Shown: positions 7,925 through 11,855 of the stretch, piece after piece | Layout of the letters: every line of letters starts with the position of its first letter | Position numbering within the stretch: position 1 is the first letter of the stretch | Assembly (NCBI GenBank): GCA_023390875.1 | Contig: JAEWCA010000095.1 | Coordinates: forward strand, 1 to 11,855 | Direction of reading: 5' to 3' | Origin: Actinomycetes bacterium | GTDB taxonomy: Bacteria > Actinomycetota > Actinomycetes > Actinomycetales > Cellulomonadaceae | Length of the DNA stretch: 11,855 nt | Notes under the pieces: model-generated | Told to the model about the DNA's origin: nothing | Seen by the model: the letters and a program-made list of their open reading frames with translations, nothing else | Database searches by the model: none | Position numbers and translations under genes: made by a program

Positions 7925-8670
7925 GCACCCGTGACGTCCTGCTGTGGGTCGTCGTGCCCTACGTCGCGGGCGCGGTGTTCGTCGTCGGGCACCTGTGGCG
8001 GTACCGCTACGACCGCTTCGGGTGGACCACCCGCTCGTCGCAGGTCTACGAGTCGCGGCTGCTGCGCGCCGGGTCGCCCATGTTCCACGTCGGGATCCTC
8101 ATGGTGATCGGCGGGCACGTGGTCGGCCTGCTCATCCCCCGTCCCTGGCTGGAGGCCGTCGGGGTCACCGAGCACGCGTACCACCTCGTCGCGACGTGGG
8201 CAGGGACGGTCGCGGCGGTGCTGACGCTCGCCGGGCTCGCGATCCTCGTCTACCGGCGGCGGACCGTCGGGCCCGTGTTCCTGGCCACGACCCGCATGGA
8301 CAAGCTCATGTACGTGGTCCTCGGCGCGACGCTCGCGTTCGGCACCACCGCGACCGTGATGTTCCAGCTGCTCGGCGACGCCTACGACTACCGCGGGTCG
8401 ATCTCGCCGTGGATCCGCGGGCTGCTGACGTTCCAGCCGGACCCGTCGCTCATGGCCGACGTGCCGCTGGCCTTCCAGCTGCACGTGCTGTGCGCGATGT
8501 CGCTGTTCGCCCTGTGGCCGTTCACGCGGCTCGTGCACGTGTTCTCCGCGCCGGTCGGCTACCTCACCCGGCCGTACATCGTCTACCGCACCAAGGACGA
8601 CGCCCACCTGGGCAACCGCGTCCCGCGCCGCGGCTGGGAGCGCGTCGAGCGTCCCGGCGCCCGCCGCTGA
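7921..8670 (+). CDS. narI: Respiratory nitrate reductase gamma subunit, cytochrome b membrane anchor
   Basis: This 249-residue membrane protein oxidises quinol and passes electrons through two b hemes to NarH, while anchoring NarGH to the inner face of the membrane. Five hydrophobic segments lie at about residues 6-25, 54-73, 87-110, 127-148 and 184-203. The four heme-ligand histidines are His56 (MFHVGIL), His66 (GGHVVG), His188 (FQLHVL) and His206 (RLVHVFS). These match E. coli NarI His56, His66, His187 and His205 almost number for number. The family segments FGWTTRSSQVYESRLLRAGS and PVGYLTRPYIVYR are also present. The ATG overlaps the narJ stop and has a near-perfect AGGAGGT at 7908-7914, six bases upstream, so this start is firm. 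The C-terminal tail is basic (RRGWERVERPGARR). Confidence 0.97.
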   Translation: MSTRDVLLWVVVPYVAGAVFVVGHLWRYRYDRFGWTTRSSQVYESRLLRAGSPMFHVGILMVIGGHVVGLLIPRPWLEAVGVTEHAYHLVATWAGTVAAVLTLAGLAILVYRRRTVGPVFLATTRMDKLMYVVLGATLAFGTTATVMFQLLGDAYDYRGSISPWIRGLLTFQPDPSLMADVPLAFQLHVLCAMSLFALWPFTRLVHVFSAPVGYLTRPYIVYRTKDDAHLGNRVPRRGWERVERPGARR

Positions 8671-8706
8671 CCTGCTGATCCGCACCCATCGAAGGAGAGA
8701 GACACC

Positions 8707-9015
8707 ATGACCGCCGAGAACATCGAGATCCTCACGACCGCCCCCGTCGCCGAGCCCGCCGGCCACACGTGCGGCTGCGGCGGCCACGACGAGGCCGACC
8801 CGGTGCTCGACGTCCGCCCCATCCCGCACGCCATCCGCCACGCGACGGTGTTCGGCGCGTTCGACGCCATCGCCCCCGGCGGCTCGCTGGTCCTCGTCGC
8901 GCCGCACCTGCCCCGCCCGCTCATCGCGCAGCTGCGCGAGCGCGCCGAGATCGACGTCGAGGTCCTGGTCGACGGCCCGGACGCCTGGCACGTCCGCCTG
9001 ACGCGCCTGAGCTGA
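8707..9015 (+). CDS. Small DUF2249-domain protein with an N-terminal CGCGGH motif
   Basis: A 102-residue soluble protein at the end of the nar operon, 36 bases after narI, with AAGGAGA at 8692-8698 before its ATG. Residues 1-30 look like a flexible leader containing His20, Cys22, Cys24 and His27 in GHTCGCGGH, a possible metal- or thiol-active site. Residues 33-100 fit the DUF2249 pattern: LDVRPIP, a conserved His at 45, FGAFDAIAPGGSLVLV, PxPL, and a final W-x-V-R-L-T-R strand. DUF2249 is related to the TusA-like fold, and from memory such proteins recur in actinobacterial and denitrifier nitrogen-oxide gene sets, sometimes joined to hemerythrin-like domains. Its biochemical role is not established. 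Co-transcription with narGHJI suggests a link to nitrate reductase assembly or nitrite/NO stress; that is inference only. Confidence 0.85.
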   Translation: MTAENIEILTTAPVAEPAGHTCGCGGHDEADPVLDVRPIPHAIRHATVFGAFDAIAPGGSLVLVAPHLPRPLIAQLRERAEIDVEVLVDGPDAWHVRLTRLS

Positions 9016-9044
9016 CGCCCCACCCGGCCGCCGGCTGCACGGTC

Positions 9045-9087
9045 GTGTGCTGCGTTTCTGTCGCTCAGCGACAACAACGCAGCACAC
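9045..9087. terminator. Large imperfect hairpin between convergent operons, probable bidirectional terminator
   Basis: The arms GTGTGCTGCGTT (9045-9056) and AACGCAGCACAC (9076-9087) are exact reverse complements. After a two-base mismatch (TC at 9057-9058 against AC at 9074-9075), the stem continues as TGTCG/CGACA (9059-9063 and 9069-9073) around CTCAG. It starts 29 bases after the DUF2249 stop and lies 23 bases beyond the stop of the convergent oxidoreductase gene. There is no clear T-run on either side, which is common for terminators in high-GC actinobacteria. Its near symmetry suits stopping transcription from both directions. Confidence 0.8.
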
Positions 9088-9110
9088 AGCGCCGGTCCGA
9101 CGGCCGGGTG

Positions 9111-9758
9111 TCAGGCGCCCTGCGGCCGGACCGCAGAGTCGAGCGCGTCGCGCAGGCCCGGCGCGTCGAACCGCGGCCCGTACCCGGGCGTGCCGGGCTC
9201 GATGCGCCAGCTCTCGTCGAGCGGGCCTCCGTCGACGGCGTCGTACCCGACCGTGTCGATGAACGCGGCCGCCGCGAGCTTGGCGTCGTGGTCGTCGCCG
9301 AAGATCGCGAGCGCCCGCCGGTCCGGCGTGCCCGCAGGGACGCCCTGCGAGCCGAGGTCGGCGGCGGTGATGTGGTTGAACGCCTTGACGACGTGCGCGT
9401 CGCCGAGGTGCCGGGCCAGCAGGCCGGCGCTGGTGATCTGCTGCGCGTCGAGCTCGGGGACGTGGCCGTCGCGCTGCCAGTAGTAGTTGTTGGTGTCGAG
9501 CACGAGCTTGCCCGCGAGCGGCTCGACGGGGATGTCGTCCACCGCCTTGACCGGCACGGACACCACGACGAGCTCCCCCGCCTCGGCCGCCTCGCGTGCC
9601 GTCGCGGCGCGTGCCCGGTCGCCGAGCTCCGCGACGAGCCCGGTGAGCGTCTCCGGCCCGCGCGAGTTCGACACCACCACGTCGTACCCCGCCGCGACCG
9701 CGAGCCGCGCGAGGGTGCCGCCGATGTTGCCGCTGCCGATGATCCCGATCGTCGTCAT
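9111..9758 (-). CDS. NAD(P)-binding oxidoreductase related to F420-dependent NADP reductases (COG2085 type)
   Basis: A 215-residue soluble protein starting directly with a Rossmann fold: IGIIGSGNIGG at residues 4-14 carries the GxGxxG dinucleotide loop. SNSR at 30-33 after the second strand is the kind of Ser/Arg pocket that favours the 2'-phosphate of NADP. Further segments such as KLVLDTNNYYW (84-94) and VVKAFNHI (123-130) are typical of the family. Relatives include NADPH:F420 oxidoreductase, but many actinobacterial members have unknown substrates, so F420 use cannot be claimed. The ATG is chosen because the glycine loop follows at once; its ribosome binding site is weak. It follows the trehalase gene by 45 bases on the same strand and is probably co-transcribed with it. 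It faces the nar operon tail to tail. Confidence 0.85.
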   Translation of the reverse strand: MTTIGIIGSGNIGGTLARLAVAAGYDVVVSNSRGPETLTGLVAELGDRARAATAREAAEAGELVVVSVPVKAVDDIPVEPLAGKLVLDTNNYYWQRDGHVPELDAQQITSAGLLARHLGDAHVVKAFNHITAADLGSQGVPAGTPDRRALAIFGDDHDAKLAAAAFIDTVGYDAVDGGPLDESWRIEPGTPGYGPRFDAPGLRDALDSAVRPQGA

Positions 9759-9803
9759 GCCCGGCTCAACGGCGGCCCGTCGACCCGTGTTCCGAGAGGT
9801 CGG

Positions 9804-11735
9804 TCACCCGCCGCGGTTCGGGGGCTCGAAGTGGACGCCGTCGTGCCCGGCCCGCTCCTCGGCGCGGATCACGTGCATGACGGCGTTGATGAGCGCGAGG
9901 TGCGTGAACGCCTGCGGGAAGTTGCCCAGGTGCCGGCCGGACCGGGTGTCGATCTCCTCGGCGTACAGGTTGAGGGTCGACGCGAACGACAGGAGCCGCT
10001 CGCACAGGGCCCGGCCGCGCTCGAGCTCGCCGATCTCGACGAGCGCGCTGACCAGCCAGAACGAGCAGATGGTGAATGTGCCCTCCTCGCCCTCGAGCCC
10101 GTCGTCGGTCTCGTCCACCTTGTAGCGCAGCACGAGCCCGTTCACGGTGAGCTCGTCGGCGATCGCGAGGACGGTCGCGCGGACCCGCTTGTCGCTCGGT
10201 GGCAGGAACCGCAGCAACGGGATGAGCAGCAGCGACGCGTCGAGCGCGTCGGACCCGTACCGCTGCACGAACACGCCGCGCTCGTCGACGCCGTGCTTGC
10301 AGATGTCGGCGTGGATCTCGGCGGCGATCTTCGACCACTCCGTCGCGAAGTCGGGCTCGTCGTGCATGCGCGCGAGCCGGGCGCCGCGGTCGAGCGCGAC
10401 CCAGCACATGAGCTTGCTCGACACGAAGTGCTGCGAGTCGCCGCGGACCTCCCAGATGCCGCGGTCGGGCTCGTGCCAGTGCTCGATGGCGGCCTCGACC
10501 TGCCGTCTCAGCACGGGCCACAGCGCCTCGGGCAGCTGCTCGCGGGACTTGGTGTGCAGGTAGACGGAGTCGAGCACCGCCCCCCACACGTCGTGCTGGC
10601 GCTGCTCGTACGCGGCGTTACCGATCCGCACGGGCCGGGCCCCCTCGTACCCGGACAGGTGGTCGAGCTCGGCCTCGTCGAGCCGTTCCTCCCCGCCGAC
10701 GCCGTACATGATCTGCAGGTCCTTGTTGTCCCGGCAGACGTCGTGGATGAACGCGAAGAAGTCGTTCGCCTCCCGGTCGAGGCCGAGCGTGTACAGGCCC
10801 CAGAGGGCGAACGTCGAGTCCCGGATCCACGCGAACCGGTAGTCCCAGTTCCGCTCGCCGCACGGCGTCTCGGGCAGGCTCGTCGTGGACGCCGCGAGCA
10901 GCGCGCCGGTCGGCGCGTACGTGAGGCCCTTGAGCGTGAGTGCGCTGCGCTGCAGGTACGTGCGCCACGGGTGGTCGGGGAACACGCCCTGCGTGATCCA
11001 CTCGCGCCAGAACTCCTGCGTGCGCCACAGCTGGTCGGCGGCCTCGTCCCACGTGCCGGGGTTGGGCAGCGGTGACCACCCGAGCGCGACGTACGCCTTG
11101 TCGCCGTTCACCATGCGCGTGCGGGCCGACGCCGTCCGCCCGTCGACCCCGAGACGCAGGCTCGACGTGAGCCGCAGCGTCGGGCCGGACGCGCCCTCCG
11201 CGGGTGCCGCGACGAGCTCGTTGTACCCGCCGTCCGCGTACTCCCACCGTGGCTCGGCGCGCGCGTAGTCCGGCGCCGGGGCGCACTCGACCTCGAGGTC
11301 CACGGTGCCGCTCACGCACGTGACCGTGCGCAGCAGGATGTGCTCCGCGTCGTTGTCGGTCGGGGTGCGGCGGTGCGTGGCGGACCGTTCCTCGGTGTTG
11401 TGCCACGGGCCCATCACCATCGCGTCCCGCACGATCAGCCAGCCCGTCGGTGTCTGCCACGTCGTCTCGAGCACGAGCGTGCCGGGCAGGTAGCGGCGGG
11501 CCGACGGGACCCGGATGCCGTGCGGTCCGACGCGGAACGAGCCCGCCGCCCTGTCGAGCAGCGCCGTGAAGATGCTCGGCGAGTCGGGCCGGGGCACGCA
11601 CATCCACTCGACGGCACCGCTCGGGGCGATGAGGCAGTTCGACTCGCAGTCGGACAGGAACGCGTAGTTCGCGATCGGCGGGAACGACGACCGGTGGGTC
11701 GCGTCCGGCCGGCGGTCGGTCACGATCGGGGCCAT
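9804..11735 (-). CDS. Glycoside hydrolase family 15 protein, probable alpha,alpha-trehalase
   Basis: This 643-residue cytoplasmic enzyme has no signal peptide. It closely resembles, from memory, the mycobacterial GH15 trehalase group (Rv2402 and its M. smegmatis homologue), which splits trehalose into two glucoses. The N-terminal beta-rich domain begins with FPPIANYAFLSDCESNCLIA (residues 18-37) and continues through APSGAVEWMCVPRPDSPS (37-54). The (alpha/alpha)6 catalytic domain, from about 250, contains GERNWDYRFAWIRDSTFALW (293-312), EPDRGIWEVRG (422-432), RYGSDALDASLLL (492-504) and GEEGTFTICSFWL (549-561). By analogy with glucoamylases, Glu429 (WEV) is the likely catalytic acid and Glu550 or Glu551 the likely base. 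The ATG at 11735 gives the expected N-terminus, but its GGAG lies only one base upstream. GTG at 11723 is an alternative. The open frame runs further, to 11843, but that extension is Arg/Gly/Pro-rich and unlike the family. Glucoamylase-like activity cannot be fully excluded. Confidence 0.9.
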   Translation of the reverse strand: MAPIVTDRRPDATHRSSFPPIANYAFLSDCESNCLIAPSGAVEWMCVPRPDSPSIFTALLDRAAGSFRVGPHGIRVPSARRYLPGTLVLETTWQTPTGWLIVRDAMVMGPWHNTEERSATHRRTPTDNDAEHILLRTVTCVSGTVDLEVECAPAPDYARAEPRWEYADGGYNELVAAPAEGASGPTLRLTSSLRLGVDGRTASARTRMVNGDKAYVALGWSPLPNPGTWDEAADQLWRTQEFWREWITQGVFPDHPWRTYLQRSALTLKGLTYAPTGALLAASTTSLPETPCGERNWDYRFAWIRDSTFALWGLYTLGLDREANDFFAFIHDVCRDNKDLQIMYGVGGEERLDEAELDHLSGYEGARPVRIGNAAYEQRQHDVWGAVLDSVYLHTKSREQLPEALWPVLRRQVEAAIEHWHEPDRGIWEVRGDSQHFVSSKLMCWVALDRGARLARMHDEPDFATEWSKIAAEIHADICKHGVDERGVFVQRYGSDALDASLLLIPLLRFLPPSDKRVRATVLAIADELTVNGLVLRYKVDETDDGLEGEEGTFTICSFWLVSALVEIGELERGRALCERLLSFASTLNLYAEEIDTRSGRHLGNFPQAFTHLALINAVMHVIRAEERAGHDGVHFEPPNRGG

Positions 11736-11854
11736 GCTCCAGCGTGAACCCTGAGGCGGCGGTTGTCTGCCCGGACGGGCCGCGCCCCGGCGGCCGCCGG
11801 GGCGGGTGCGGCGGTCGCCTCGCGCAGCGCGCCGATGGTCCACGTCGTCGAGGC
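11720..11854 (-). other. Possible 3' end of an upstream minus-strand gene overlapping the trehalase start
   Basis: On the minus strand one frame is open from the right edge to a TGA at 11722-11720, about 44 codons, and would overlap the trehalase ATG by 16 bases. Most third positions down to about 11760 are G or C, and the first residues (TTWTIGALREA) look protein-like before an Ala/Pro/Gly-rich run. High GC alone can produce such frames, and nothing here is recognisable. Otherwise this stretch is the upstream region of the trehalase; I see no clear promoter in it. Confidence 0.25.
11783..11804. repeat. Perfect 22-base GC palindrome upstream of the trehalase gene
   Basis: The 22 bases read identically on both strands: the arm CGCCCCGGCGG is followed immediately by its reverse complement. 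It lies 48 bases before the trehalase ATG. It could be an operator, a hairpin ending an upstream gene, or chance in an all-G/C stretch that may encode Ala/Pro/Gly residues. As RNA it would form a strong hairpin of about nine base pairs with a small loop. Confidence 0.4.
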
Positions 11855-11855
11855 C

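Noticed and set aside
9111..9758. Naming the oxidoreductase as a true NADPH:F420 reductase
   Set aside because: Only the NADP-binding half is diagnostic by eye. F420-binding residues cannot be confirmed, and many relatives have other or unknown substrates.
1..11855. CRISPR arrays, tRNA or rRNA genes, insertion sequences, phage or defence genes
   Set aside because: I saw no regularly spaced repeats, no cloverleaf-like or rRNA-like segment, and no transposase or integrase. The two operons account for nearly all of the sequence.

Overview
The window comes from a very high-GC genome with strong G/C preference at third codon positions, GTG as well as ATG starts, and GGAGG-type ribosome binding sites. 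Together with protein features typical of actinobacteria (trehalase of the mycobacterial Rv2402 type, long NarH tail, Cys-rich DUF2249 protein), this points to a high-GC actinobacterium. A cellulomonad-like or other Micrococcales host is my guess and is not proven by the sequence.

Layout: (1) 1-291 is the 3' end of a plus-strand gene, probably a transcriptional regulator with three cysteines placed like those of Fe-S regulators. (2) 292-403 is a 112-base control region holding a perfect 7+7 inverted repeat and a small hairpin around the narK ribosome binding site. (3) 404-9015 is one plus-strand operon: narK, narG, narH, narJ, narI and a small DUF2249 protein. Gaps are at most 45 bases, and the H/J and J/I stop and start codons overlap. 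(4) 9045-9087 is a large imperfect hairpin between convergent operons, probably a two-way terminator. (5) 9111-11735 is a minus-strand pair: a GH15 alpha,alpha-trehalase followed by a COG2085-type NAD(P)-binding oxidoreductase. (6) 11736-11855 is the trehalase upstream region. It has a perfect 22-base palindrome and may contain the end of another minus-strand gene.

The main block encodes anaerobic nitrate respiration. NarK moves nitrate in and nitrite out. NarI takes electrons from the quinol pool through two b hemes, NarH passes them through four Fe-S clusters, and NarG reduces nitrate to nitrite at Mo-bisMGD on the cytoplasmic side. NarJ is the assembly chaperone. All cofactor ligands I could check are present, so the enzyme looks intact. 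The role of the DUF2249 protein is unknown.

I did not find a clearly undescribed system. The least explained items are the Cys-rich DUF2249 protein at the operon end, the truncated three-cysteine regulator, and the dyad before narK.
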